The notes under the pieces: model-generated
What the model was told of the DNA's origin: nothing
What the model saw: only the letters and a program-made list of their open reading frames with translations
Databases searched by the model: none
Assembly (NCBI GenBank): GCA_965200885.1
Contig: OZ241737.1
Location: 2,480,001 to 2,544,000 of the forward strand
From: MPNP01 sp026710155
GTDB lineage: Bacteria; Pseudomonadota; Alphaproteobacteria; Rhodobacterales; Rhodobacteraceae
Direction of reading: 5' to 3'
DNA: 64,000 nucleotides
In this document: positions 45,240 through 54,824 of the stretch, in pieces
How positions within the stretch are numbered: the stretch's first letter is position 1
Layout of the letters: each line of letters begins with the position of its first letter
Made by a program: the position numbers and the translations under genes

Positions 45240-47477
45240 ATGTTTGCTAAAATTTCTTCTACCAGGGACAGTGAAGCAAGATTACATGGCTTCATACTTG
45301 ACAGATTAAAAGAATTGGGTTGGGATACCCGTTCTTGCAACCGCGGAGGTTCTGTATATGCTCAGACAGAATTAAGGCAAAATCCACAACTTAAGTCGGC
45401 ATTGGGGTTTGACCATCCTGAATATATTGTTCATTTAAATCAGAATGAATTTTGGGTGATTGAAGCAAAAAGTGATGTTCGTGATTTAAAAGTTGCAGTT
45501 AATGAGGCTGTAGAATATGCAAATAAAATAAATCAACTTTCCAAACTGTCTTGTCGTATTATTACGGGAATATCGGGTAGCCCTGATTCCACATATTTGG
45601 TAGAAACAAGATGTAAAGTTGGCAACCAATGGAGCATCCTGTCAATTAACAATCGAACTGCAACAGGATTTCTATCACCAACTCAAGTACAGCAATCACT
45701 AGATCACGGAAAGATACGTGATTATGAAATTGATGATGAATTATTTATCAGAAGGACTCAGAGCATAAACAAAATATTTCACGATGGAGCAATAAACAAA
45801 CGAAATAGAGCTGGTACCTTGGCATGCATACTTCTAGCACTTGCTGAGGAGCAAACCTTTAAGTTGAGCGATAACACATCAACATTAATTAAAGATATAA
45901 ACAACAGGGCAGAATCTCATCTGGAAAAATATAACAAGAAGAATTTTTTTGATCAGATTAAAATTTCTCTTCCACCCTCAAGGAAAACCATGAGAAACAT
46001 AGGAAATCTATAAGCAATGTCATTGAAATCCTACGAGATTTAAACATTGCTTCAACCATTAACAGCGGTAGGGATGTTTTGGGTCAATTTTATGAACAGT
46101 TTTTGAAATATGCTAATGATGCAAAAGAGATTGGAATTGTATTGACACCACGGCACATAACGAAATGGGGAGTAGAATTAATTTCCGTAAAGGAAGATGA
46201 TGTTGTCTTTGATCCAGCCTGTGGGACAGGGGGCTTTTTGGTTTCTGCTTTAGACTTTGTCAGACGTGAGGAGGGCAAGTTCAATCCCGGTAATCTTTAT
46301 GGTATTGAACAAGATCCAATGGTAGCAACATTAGCTTTGGTTAATATGATTTTTCGAGGAGATGGCAGTAGCAATATCATTGAAAACGATAGTCTTAACA
46401 TGGATTTATCAGTTAAATGTGATAAAGTTTTGATGAATCCACCATTTGCACTTGATAATGATTTTGAATGGAAATTTGTTGATAAAGCATTGGAAGTTAT
46501 GAATGTTGGTGGTTTATTATTTGCAATTCTGCCAACAACAACTATGGGGTCCGGCAATGATGCTAGAGGCGAAATTACCTGGCGAATGAATACACTGAAG
46601 AAACATTGCTTAATATCAGTTGTTAAACTCCCGGAAGAATTATTCAAACCTGTGCTTAAAGGGACTTATGCAGTAATTATTAAAGCACATAAACCCCATG
46701 ATTTTGAAAACGATAAAGTTGTTTTTGGAGTTTTAGATGATGGCGTAGCTTATTCTAAAACCCAAAAGTCCAGGCATGGCAACATGGAAGAAATTAAAAA
46801 GGCAATAGGTAATTTCCTAGCTACTAAAACTGAACCTAGTTATATTCCTAGAGAAATTGATTGTTGCAAGATACAATCAAAAGATCATGATTTTTCACCA
46901 GAATATAAAATTGGTAGAGAAAAAAATGATGTTGTACAAAGCGATTGGGACTTTGTTAATGGTAATCTAGATGATGCAATTACTTATTTGAACAGAAAGA
47001 AAAATACAAATTGTTTTGAACTTACAAAACGATTTAAATTGTTGGATTTTTTTTGAAAAAGTTGAAAAAGGGAAAAGCGGCCGAAATAAATTTCTTGGAT
47101 CAGGAGATTTGCCACTGATAACAACTTCTGAAACTATGAATGGTATATCATCTCTTGTCAACAGATTAGATGTAAAGAAAGTTTACCTACCCGGACATAT
47201 TACCATTTCCTCGAATGGAGGTTCTTGTTGTGCATTTTATCACGACTACGAATTTGCTGCAAATGGTGATGTATTCGTATGCACATTAAAACCCAGATAC
47301 GATAATAAATCTTTCGGTATGCTTCTTTGCACATCAATTAATAGTGAAAAATGGCGATATAACTATTATCGTAAATTTAATAGTAAGCAATTAGATGCAC
47401 TGGAAATAAGTCTTCCCGTTGATACTAATAGTCATTTAGACTTCAAGGCAATAGAAAAGTTTTCTTATGCCAAATAA
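45240..47477 (+). pseudogene. Fused restriction-methylase-specificity protein (type IIG/I-like), two frameshifts
   Basis: Three consecutive frames form one gene of about 745 codons. Part 1 (45240-46013) has a PD-(D/E)xK-like HPEYIVHLNQNEFWVIEAKSD. A missing A near 45980 (TCAAGG for TCAAAGG) breaks it; restored, it reads SKENHEKHRKS into part 2. Part 2 has FDPACGTGGFLVSALDF and VLMNPPFAL, the N6-adenine methylase motifs. It stops within a T8 run (47047-47054); with seven T it continues EKVEKGKSGRNKFLGSG into part 3, a short target-recognition-like region. It is the cargo of the second IS1595 element and precedes the small Y-Q-P protein. Decay or reversible switching are both possible. Confidence 0.8.
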
Positions 47478-47646
47478 ATCCAAGAAGAAACACCCGATTC
47501 CTGAACCAGTTTCAATCAATTTGAAGTCTAGCCAGTACCAACCGAAGAAATCTGAAAAAGAAATTGAAACCGATATGCCTGGAATGACTGACGATCAGTT
47601 AAGGGATGCTTTCTTCCGTCCGCTCAAAATCAAGGAAGAAAATTGA
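47467..47646 (+). CDS. Small methylase-associated protein (Y-Q-P-x-K type), second copy
   Basis: 59 aa, overlapping the end of the methylase gene by 11 bases. It has a Lys/Pro-rich N-terminus (MPNKSKKKHPIPEPVS), then INLKSSQYQPKKSEKEIET, then DMPGMTDDQLRDAFFRPLKI. The layout matches the 62-aa protein at 2704-2892 (Y-Q-P-x-K, acidic stretch, hydrophobic-x-x-P, short helix). It is the last gene before the right terminal repeat at 47680. The repeated pairing with a DNA methylase and an IS1595 transposase suggests a functional partner; its role is unknown. Confidence 0.72.
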   Translation: MPNKSKKKHPIPEPVSINLKSSQYQPKKSEKEIETDMPGMTDDQLRDAFFRPLKIKEEN

Positions 47647-47658
47647 TCAGGAAAAAAT

Positions 47659-47680
47659 GTGACTTTGGTATATAATCCCC
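47659..47680. repeat. Right terminal repeat of the second IS1595-type element
   Basis: GTGACTTTGGTATATAATCCCC matches the transposon end at 4355-4374 (GCACTTTGGTATATAATTCCC) with few changes. The matching left end is missing; the left boundary is the HsdR-transposase junction near 44350. The hsdM tail resumes at the very next base, so this marks the true insertion border. Confidence 0.8.
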
Positions 47681-47854
47681 AAAAACAGCTATAACCTGAA
47701 TATCACGCGTTATGTCAGCACAGCCAAGGAAGAAGAACCAATTGGTCTAGCTGAGGTGCATACCGAGGTGATTACAGCTGAGAAGAAAATCCAAGAGGCA
47801 CAAGCAAGACACAATTCATTTCTTATTGAACTTGGGCTCCCTCCTTTAACTTAA
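47681..47854 (+). pseudogene. hsdM: Type I methylase HsdM, C-terminal 57 codons
   Basis: Translates as NSYNLNITRYVSTAKEEEP followed by IGLAEVHTEV...IQEAQARHNSFLIELGLPPLT and TAA. This is the usual C-terminus of HsdM (NLNI-RYV ... HN-FL-ELGLPPL). It has no start and begins right at the transposon border. With hsdR at 43360 it shows that a type I locus was broken and that the DNA between was lost. No hsdS is seen downstream. Confidence 0.82.
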
Positions 47855-48370
47855 AAATGAAACTGTAATTCATTGGAATAAATAGCATCTCATCTTTTTG
47901 CGTATCTTTACCTTATGATTGTGAATGATGACACTTAATCCATCAGTCTAAAAACTTGGAAAATTCTCTGAAATCCAAGCTCCTAAAAAAAATACTCTTT
48001 AGTTGGGTAAATTCATCATCATTTTGATAACTTTTTGACTTGAGGGTACCCCTATTCATTGTCTTCAAACCGCAATTCATCAAATCTGCCACATCCTCGA
48101 TTTTCTTTGAAGATGGTGTCAAAGCCCCTATGGGAAAGGAAAGAATTCATTCCTTGCCGGCACTGGGGTGGGAAAATTCAATGCCCTGGATTTTACATTC
48201 ACCTTATTAACTAAAAGAATTTTATACTACGACCTGAACTGTTTATCTTTGGAATTAGTTTTTACTTCTTGCTCTGAATCAATCTGTCATCATCAAAATC
48301 TTGAAATATTTCATTTTTTGTATATTTATATACTTCAAGTATGGAATCATACTCAATGAGGGAAATCTAA
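47855..48370. other. 516-base stretch without a recognised gene
   Basis: The A+T-rich DNA between the hsdM tail and the toxin-antitoxin pair has stops in all frames at short intervals. On the minus strand, about 47950-48170, a frame reads KIEDVADLMNCGLKTMNRGT followed by LKSKSYQNDDEFTQLKSIFF, which may be a gene remnant; I cannot place it. The promoter of the toxin-antitoxin pair must lie near its right end. Confidence 0.4.
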
Positions 48371-48814
48371 ATGCATACTTCCAAAAGTCCAGAAGCAATA
48401 ATACCGGATTCATATATCTCGCTTGATAACCTCAGAGACAGTGAAATTAGGAAACAGTTATCTCCATCTGGATTTCGATTGTTCGTCAATTTTTGTAATC
48501 GGTGGGGGTTTGATGAAAAGCAACGCTTGGCTTTATTAGGTGACATACATCGTCAAACTTACCAAAAATGGAAAAGAGAAGGTGTTAATTCACTAAGTAG
48601 AGATCAATTGGAAAGAATCTCACTACTTCTTGGTATCCATAAAGGGCTTAGACTTCTGTTTGCTGATCATGACAGTGCCAAAAGGTGGTTTTTCAGTAAA
48701 AACCATGATTTACCATTTTGTGGTATCTCTCCATCTGATTACTTGTTAAAGGGGAGCATCAATAACTTATATGCGGTAAGGCGTTATATTGATGCTTGGA
48801 GAGGAATGAAGTGA
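48371..48814 (+). CDS. Xre/MbcA/ParS-type antitoxin
   Basis: A 147-aa DNA-binding antitoxin that would neutralise the RES toxin downstream and repress the pair. Residues 25-100 form the helix-turn-helix part (RLFVNFCNRWGFDEKQRLALLG ... TYQKWKREGVNSLSRDQLERISLLLGIHKGLRLLF). The C-terminal half (AKRWFFSKNHDLPFCGISPSDYLLKGSINNLYAVRRYIDAWRG) matches the toxin-binding domain with its typical GxSPxDxL and final Trp. The toxin start (GTGA) overlaps its stop codon. Confidence 0.88.
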   Translation: MHTSKSPEAIIPDSYISLDNLRDSEIRKQLSPSGFRLFVNFCNRWGFDEKQRLALLGDIHRQTYQKWKREGVNSLSRDQLERISLLLGIHKGLRLLFADHDSAKRWFFSKNHDLPFCGISPSDYLLKGSINNLYAVRRYIDAWRGMK

Positions 48815-49524
48815 TACTTGAAAAAAGTCTTGTAAGAAAAAAAACACATCGGCTAATTTCAAGTAAATACCCAACAATAGGCATTTTTGATGATATAACA
48901 GATGAACCAGAGGATCTAAAGGCTGGGTTTATTTTTGAAGTCATTACCAATGACAGGTTTCTGCTTTTACACAGCAGAATTAACCTCATACCAGATCATG
49001 AAATTGTAAGCGGCAATACAGCAAGCCTTGTAATGGCTGCTTATTTACATGCTGATGAAAAGGGTGGCAGATTCAATTCTTGGAAATTAGGTGCCTGGTA
49101 TGCATCATTGGATGTTGAAACAGCACTTGCAGAAACATTTTACCATGCTGATAGGAACCTTAGATTATCAGAAAGTGCTTTCCCTAGTAAAATTCAAATT
49201 AGAGAACTTATTGCTGATATTGATCAGGAATTAATTGATATCAGAAACAGACAAGTTGAGTTACCATTTTTATATCAATCTGATCCTGCAAAATATCAGT
49301 TATCACAAGAATGGTCTGATGAATTAAGATGGCCATCAGAATTTGAACGATCAGATGAAAACGGGATAATATATAATAGCGTTCGTAAAGAAGGTGGTGA
49401 AAATGTTTGTATTTTTTGGCCTACCCGTATCAACCTTCCAGTGAACCAAGGCGATCATTATGAATATAATTGGGATAAGGAAGGTAATTCACAAATATTA
49501 AAACTTACAAATATAGAGATTTAA
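48811..49524 (+). CDS. RES-domain toxin
   Basis: About 237 aa, starting with GTG at 48811 that overlaps the antitoxin stop by four bases. RES toxins degrade NAD+ with an ADP-ribosyltransferase-like fold. The family's residues are visible: Arg in KKTHRLISSKYP, the GGRFNSWKLGAWYASLDVETALAETFYH stretch with Arg, Tyr and Glu, and the C-terminal NGIIYNSVRKEGGENVCIFWP with the conserved Ser. This is the normal gene order for the pair, and both genes are intact, so the module is probably active and may stabilise this accessory region. Confidence 0.9.
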   Translation: MILEKSLVRKKTHRLISSKYPTIGIFDDITDEPEDLKAGFIFEVITNDRFLLLHSRINLIPDHEIVSGNTASLVMAAYLHADEKGGRFNSWKLGAWYASLDVETALAETFYHADRNLRLSESAFPSKIQIRELIADIDQELIDIRNRQVELPFLYQSDPAKYQLSQEWSDELRWPSEFERSDENGIIYNSVRKEGGENVCIFWPTRINLPVNQGDHYEYNWDKEGNSQILKLTNIEI

Positions 49525-49694
49525 CATCCCTGTATTTTCAAACTGGTATCTTAACATCACTGTGTTGATGATATGAACCCACCAAGACAACCATTTGCCT
49601 TTTTGCTGGTTGCGTGGTAAATCATCAACTACCAATCACAACAATATTTCATTTGAGCAACAGGCCCTTTTCCAATCACGATACAGGGGTTTCA

Positions 49695-50558
49695 AAAGGA
49701 GGTAGGAAAACATATCGAGTACATCTGGAGGAGGAACTCCTCCACCTGTTGCACCTTGTGGATTGTCGCAAAGATTCAGCCGAATCGCGCCGGCAGGCCT
49801 ATATTCTTCTGCTGACCGATGAAGGAAACAGGGATGGTAGTTTCAAGGATGGTGACATTGCCGGGGTTGGCATTGTGACCCCGGAGCGTATGCGCAGGCA
49901 ATGTGTCATGGAAGGTCTGGATGCGCCCTTGAACCGAAGGGAGCAGGCCAACCGGAAGAAGCGCATTCTTGATGGCGAGGGTGAGACTAGATTGGTCAGG
50001 CTGGCCTGTTCGAAACCCCTTCCGGCCATTCGGAATGGACCATACAGATATCGAGGGACTGGAGGTCGTCGCCGGCATATCCTTGGAAACGGTGCGGCGG
50101 ACATTAGGAAAGACAGCTTGAAGCCCTGGCCTGCTATGATCACGGGCATGAACGCAACGGGACGGCCAACCTGTTGATGATCCATGCACCCCTCAAAGGG
50201 TGACGTCATGTCAAGGTTATGGACCGTAGGACCAAGAGGGATTTTGCAAAGGCATTGCAGAAACTTGCGGATGTTCACTTTCCAGACCGGAAGATTGTCC
50301 TGATCATGTACATCCTGAATGCCCACAGGCTGTACAACCTTTTAAGAAACCTTTGAACTCGGGGAGGTGGCCGAATTGTTCAGACGGTTCGAGGTCCATC
50401 ACAACCTGAAGCAGCGCATTCCTGACTGTGAAACGATGATTGAGGAAGTCGGTGCTTGGGAGGATGGTCGCAATGGTGAGGGAGCGACAACAAACTGGCG
50501 CTTCAGGGATCAGGATGCACTTATGAAGTTGAAATTCCTTTATCCATCAAATCAATAA
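49695..50558 (+). pseudogene. IS630-family transposase remnant
   Basis: Conserved pieces lie in order but in changing frames. First are VHLEEELLHLLHL and SRRQAYILLLTDEG, then VTPERMRRQCVMEGLDAPLNRR (helix-turn-helix) and SLKPWPAMI. Then come VMDRRTKRDFAKALQKLADVHFPDRKIVLIM and AELFRRFEVHHNLKQRIPDC...NWRFRDQDALMKLKFLYPS. The catalytic DNLNTH motif reads YILNAH, and at least three frame changes and a stop occur. G+C is higher than nearby. The 170 bases before it and 150 after hold nothing else. Confidence 0.8.
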
Positions 50559-50715
50559 TGGTGAGATACTAATGCACTGATTCAAACAAAAGACTCCAAT
50601 TAATATTTTCTTGAATACAGATAAATAAAGGGGGAAAGCCTTCAAAATATGGAAACAATATATAGTGGAAAATGCACTAGTCTTCTAAGGACAGTTTCTC
50701 ATTTTTAATGAAGTA

Positions 50716-50791
<76 letters not shown>

Positions 50792-50994
50792 GCACCAATT
50801 TACATTTTGTCAATGATCTCATAATATTATTTCGTTAAGGTTTAGACTGATGACCCATTGGACTGAAACACCTAATATCCAAATGTAAAATATTACAAAT
50901 CAGATACCAAAACACCTGAGGTTGAACATACAAAATTTGTTTTAGCAATAACTGAAAATAGTATCCTGATGATACCTTGCAACCACTACATTAA

Positions 50995-51130
50995 TCGAAT
51001 TTCCCGATCTATCAGAATTTATCAGCAAAAATTCCCCGCAAAACCCAATAAAAACTATTTACAAGGTAGCTAGTGCAGCCTTGCTTGGGTTTACCGGTAA
51101 AGCCAAGTTAATAAGTATCAGCAACCCGAG
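50995..51130 (-). pseudogene. 3' remnant of a second fbpB-like permease gene
   Basis: On the minus strand the frame reads PSKAALATL, stop, IVFIGFCGEFLLINSDRSGN, which aligns residue by residue with the last 30 residues of the intact permease at 54825-56462 (LSEAAPAALL, IVLIGCCGVFLLIKSDGSGD). The DNA is also alike. It shows that a second copy of this gene once ended here. The rest of 50792-51271 shows no gene. Confidence 0.75.
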
Positions 51131-51300
51131 TTTAACACTTCAATCCAATCGATTTTACTCTGCAATTCACCATAGGTAAAATTATAGGGAGCTTCATATC
51201 AGAGAATGGTAGTGCGCCTATTAAACCTTTATTGACAGTGATATCACCATAAAGACGAGGTGTTATTTAATGGGTCTTATAAAGATAGGTTGGCCACGAA

Positions 51301-51719
51301 TCAATCCACCAGCCTGTCAAGGCAACTTTCAGGCTGGTCATGCCCCAATCCATGCACCCCGCACTTCACGGCCTTGAAGAACCCGCCCGATACCCGGAAG
51401 TTCAGGGTCGTGAAATGGCTCGCACCGCACCCGCTGACAGACACCGGCCCGGCTAGGGAAAGCTGAACCGTTGACCGGCGCGTGTTTTCATACGGATCAT
51501 CGGCCAGCACACATCTCCATGTCATCGGATTGCCCATCCAGGCTGGCACACCCGGAAGCGGAGCCTGTTGCGCTGTCCACCCGGGGAGACAGGTGGGTTC
51601 ACTGATCGGGGGAATCGGTTCCTGCCATTGCGCCCATGCCGGCGCGGCCAACACCGCAAGCAGTAAAAGGGCTACTAGTCTTAGCGGGGCAGGATTTTTG
51701 TGGTTGATCGTTCCATCAT
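51301..51719 (-). pseudogene. Secreted Cys-containing protein, off by one base in the signal peptide
   Basis: From the ATG at 51719 (behind AAAGGAG) the frame reads MMERSTTKILPR and stops. One more C in the C4 run (51686-51689) would give MMERSTTKILPPLRLVALLLLAVLAAPAWAQWQEP, a perfect signal peptide with an Ala-x-Ala site, followed by about 110 residues. The mature part has four or more Cys (EPTCLPGW, WRCVLADD, VSGCGAS, AVKCGVHG), suggesting disulphides. The leader is nearly the same as in the neighbouring gene. Function unknown. Its end falls within the terminal region of the element. Confidence 0.6.
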
Positions 51720-51853
51720 TTTCTCCTTTCGATTTATCCACCGGTGAAAAGAGATAAACCGACAGGCCCTGTTTGCCTGTTATATTAACACAAGCCATCA
51801 GGTGCAAGGTTGCTGAACCGTCCAAATGCAGGGTTGACAGAGACCAATTTGCC

Positions 51854-51879
51854 AAAAAAAGGGCGGTCAAAGCCGCCCG
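51854..51879 (-). terminator. Rho-independent terminator between the two secreted-protein genes
   Basis: On the minus strand GGGCGGC-TTTGA-CCGCCC forms a G+C-rich stem directly followed by seven T. It lies 24 bases after the stop of the upstream gene (end at 51903). It confirms transcription on the minus strand. Confidence 0.93.
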
Positions 51880-51902
51880 TTGTTTTGTTATGCGCCATGC
51901 CG

Positions 51903-52650
51903 TCATTCATCTCCGGGCCAGGGCGAATCATCACACATCTTGTGAGGTTTCAGTCGAAATTCATCCACCTGTGCTTCGGTTGCACAAATGCACGTCCCCG
52001 AATATGAGCCCAGACTGCCATTGCCGGTCACTTTGTACATGAGCGGCGCAGTATCCGACATAGCCCTGCGGGCAATCTCGGCTTCATTGTCACACGATTC
52101 TCCATTTTCATCGGCAATATTAACAATCACCTCACGCATGTCCGGATTGATCGTATAACCAGTGCCGGGCATCAAAACAACTTTAACCTCACTTATGCCG
52201 GCAATGAGGTTATCGTCTGGAAAGCAGGGAGATCCGCTGTTGGGAGTATTACTGCTGTCGGGAAAGCGGTTCAGATTAAACCAGCCGGTGCTGGTCCCTG
52301 TATAGGTTGGAGTGGACCGTCTCCGGTAGACAAGGGGGCTGTTTTCTGGGGTATCCTCGATCCATGGGGGAACATTGTGATTCCGAAACCGGTCAAAGCC
52401 GGAGACGGTATAGGCCAGGATGTTGACCGTTACGCCTTGGGCGTTCCGGCTGGCCCGGATCTGGACCGGCAGGCCGCCATTGCCGCTGTTACAGGGTTGC
52501 AACCATGCCTCGCCAATCGGATTGCCCGGTGGCGACAATCGCATGCTAATCTCCGGCAAAGTCTGCGCCTGTGCCGGTGCGGCCAGCACCGCAAGCAGCA
52601 GAAGGGTTACGAGTTTAAATATGGGGGGGGGTGATAAGCAATCGTTTCAT
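51903..52650 (-). pseudogene. Secreted protein with frame broken at a G9 run
   Basis: An ATG at 52650 lies behind a good AAAGGAG site. It encodes MKRLLIT, then meets a C9 run (G9 at 52623-52631). With eight Cs the frame continues PPPIFKLVTLLLLAVLAAPAQAQTLPE, a complete signal peptide. With nine it stops soon after. The mature part is about 220 aa, rich in Asn, Pro and Ser, with Cys in EAWLQPCNSGN, GSPCFPDDN, ESCDNEAE and TCICATE. I recognise no family. The tract length and position suggest an on/off switch of a surface or secreted product carried by a mobile element. Confidence 0.65.
52623..52631. repeat. Poly-G9 tract in the signal-peptide region
   Basis: Nine consecutive G on the plus strand (C9 in gene sense), about 20 bases after the probable start codon. 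Eight would place the signal peptide and mature protein in frame. It is the second poly-G tract in this window that lies at a gene's 5' end and leaves it one base out of frame. Confidence 0.7.
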
Positions 52651-53306
52651 GTGTACGTTCTCCTTTCGGTGAATGACTTTAATCATTAATATTGTCATGG
52701 CTGGTTTGGTTTGTCAAGGGATCATTTCAAATCGGCGAACGCGGGTCGCTTCGGGCAAGGGGCAGTTCCTGCGCCAAGGATGTTTGGGTTGATGGCAACC
52801 AAGGGACAGAGTCCCATGGCCTTTTCGATTTGGGGCTTGCAAGGATGGGTTGGCGGATGTGCGCTTTTCCTCCCCACCCGAACCATCCCACCTGATGGAA
52901 CCCGTTTCCTGAAAGCCTTGGGACCGGCACCCCGTGCGCCGAGGAACGGCGGGAGGTGGCGTGGGTGGACTGGACGCCGGGCAGGAATTGGCGGGGGAGC
53001 ATGGATTGGGGCAAAACCGGTTTTGAGGCTGCCTTGACAGGCTGGTGGATTGATGCGTGGTCAACCGATCTTTATAAGCCTCTATTTAATTGGTTATAAA
53101 ATTCAATATACCGGAATCAGAATTATATCATTGTCTTGAAAACTAATGGTTATCTGGATCACAGGTTGGAAATCACTGCAACCAAATAAAATCATCAATA
53201 CAGCTGTATTAAAACGGTTTACTGGCTGGCAGGATTTTCTTGCTACAATGTTTGGTTATGATTATAACACTGGTAAATGTACTGATCTACCAAAGAGGAG
53301 TTTTGC

Positions 53307-54590
53307 ATGAGAAAACCGGATATCGAAGGTATTAGGGAATTCTCCCTGAGTTCGGACCGGGATTCCGCCCGCTTCTTTGTCGGGAGGGAAGAAGTACTGG
53401 ACAATATTAATTATGCTTGGCAGTTCCGCATGAAGAAGTGGACTGGTGGCGAGACAATGTCATTCAGGTCTGCCACAAGGGTAGTACAGGGAGCTCCTGG
53501 AGCGGGTAAAACCAGTGTTGGAACACATCTTTCGGAGAAACTGTGGAAACCCCGGGGCAAAGGGAAAAAATTCCCTCATGTAGTAGTATTGTCAACTGGA
53601 ATGCTGAATAACCCTCTGGCCGTTTTCATGAATATTTGTGAGAAAATCAATCCTGATGCCCTAAATAAACTCAGGATAACCTTTACCATTCAACATACTG
53701 CTGGTGGAGGCATTGACAAGATCATCAAGGCTGGCTACGAGCGCCAAGCAATCCGCCAAGAAAGGGACATGCTGCCCATCGAGTGGACTGATCTACGTAC
53801 AGCTTTGGGAAATTATCAATGGGACAGACCGGTTTGTCTTCTGATTGATGAGGCACAGACATTGGAACCAGGTGGTTTCAAACTGCTGAAAGATATACAT
53901 GAAGGTGCCCATGAATTACCAATTTTCCCACTACTTATGGGATTGGGTAATACCGAGACCAGGCTACAGGAAGGAAATGCACTCACCCGCCCGGAAAGTG
54001 GTTCTGTTCATACCCTGCCACCTCTTTCTGAGGAACAAGTCAGGGAATTGTGTACCTGTTATTTTGATACTTACCGTACCAACGGTTCCATGAAGTGCCG
54101 GGAAGAAACCATAAAGAAGCTTTATTCTTGGTCAGATGGCTGGCCATCACATATGCACAATGCCCTAAAAGGGCTCTCTATGGAACTTCTCAAGAGCAAT
54201 GGCGATCTAGAAGAAGTCAACATTGACAATGGTTTGAACCAAGCCCGTATTTACAGGCAAAATTACTATGCAAATCGGGTAGGAGATACTTTTCGTACTT
54301 CACAGCGGTTCCTCGGACACTTCATGACAAACATACCCAGTAATAGAAGCCTACTCGGGGACGATGTTCATCTGATTATCCACAAAGCCAAAGAGAAAGC
54401 GGTCCGGCAGGGGGATCAACACATCGGACAACACTCAACGAATCATCTGTTTGCTCGGTTGTTACACCAGGGCTTCATTCAACCAGACGAAAATAAGAAT
54501 TACGTCTGTCCAATCCCCTCTTTGAGGACATGGTGTTTGAAGCAAGCAGGTTTGACCAATACACAGGAAACTGAGGATAATATATTTTAG
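53307..54590 (+). CDS. AAA-type ATPase of unknown role
   Basis: A 427-aa P-loop ATPase starting behind GAGGAG. Walker A GAPGAGKTS is near residues 62-70, Walker B VCLLIDEAQTL near 177-187, with the sensor-like LLMGLGNTETRL. The C-terminal half (LPPLSEEQVRELC, YSWSDGWPSHMHNALKGLSMELL, RQNYYANRVGDTF, YVCPIPSLRTWCL) is winged-helix-like. The DEAQ form recalls ExeA/TniB-type and STAND-like ATPases of mobile DNA. The chimeric gene at 19464-20987 carries a relative of its C-terminal half plus ankyrin repeats. It stands alone, flanked by mobile DNA. The 216 bases before it hold no gene. Confidence 0.85.
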   Translation: MRKPDIEGIREFSLSSDRDSARFFVGREEVLDNINYAWQFRMKKWTGGETMSFRSATRVVQGAPGAGKTSVGTHLSEKLWKPRGKGKKFPHVVVLSTGMLNNPLAVFMNICEKINPDALNKLRITFTIQHTAGGGIDKIIKAGYERQAIRQERDMLPIEWTDLRTALGNYQWDRPVCLLIDEAQTLEPGGFKLLKDIHEGAHELPIFPLLMGLGNTETRLQEGNALTRPESGSVHTLPPLSEEQVRELCTCYFDTYRTNGSMKCREETIKKLYSWSDGWPSHMHNALKGLSMELLKSNGDLEEVNIDNGLNQARIYRQNYYANRVGDTFRTSQRFLGHFMTNIPSNRSLLGDDVHLIIHKAKEKAVRQGDQHIGQHSTNHLFARLLHQGFIQPDENKNYVCPIPSLRTWCLKQAGLTNTQETEDNIF

Positions 54591-54738
54591 GGGATTATCA
54601 GGGCAAGGCTGCTAGGGACATTGCTAGAGATTAGACGAATCCCCCAGGAATTTACCCAAGGGATTCGCCATGGGTGAAATATTGCAACAATGCCAATTTT
54701 GGTATAAACGGATTCCAATCAGGGTTTGTCAACCTGAA

Positions 54739-54750
54739 TATATAATTCCC
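54739..54750. repeat. Solo terminal motif of the GGGAATTATATA family
   Basis: TATATAATTCCC, 150 bases after the ATPase gene, equals the right-end motif of the transposon at 4374 and both MITEs. No matching left end is seen upstream. It may be the leftover border of an element that brought the ATPase, or chance. The rest of 54591-54824 shows no gene. Confidence 0.45.
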
Positions 54751-54824
54751 ATATTTTATAGTTAATAAACTAACCATTGACCAAAGGGCACAGAAATACC
54801 TGTTATACTAAATTTCTAGATATG

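Larger units (their letters stand above)
51272..53082. mobile_element. Family-2 element carrying two secreted-protein genes
   Basis: 1,811 bp with inverted ends (GGGTCTTATAAAGATAGG at the left; GAGGCTTATAAAGATCGG read inward from the right) and the exact 8-bp duplication TATTTAAT at 51264-51271 and 53083-53090. Ends and subterminal DNA match the element at 10142-10974. No transposase is present. The interior is distinctly G+C-rich and holds two related minus-strand genes for exported proteins, each with a Shine-Dalgarno site and a terminator between them. The 400 bases to the right of those genes contain only overlapping frames that I judge non-coding. Confidence 0.88.

Noticed and set aside
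52692..53064. Overlapping open frames of 66-116 codons at the right end of the family-2 element
   Set aside because: They occur on both strands in high-G+C terminal DNA that also appears, without the frames kept, in the element at 10142-10974.
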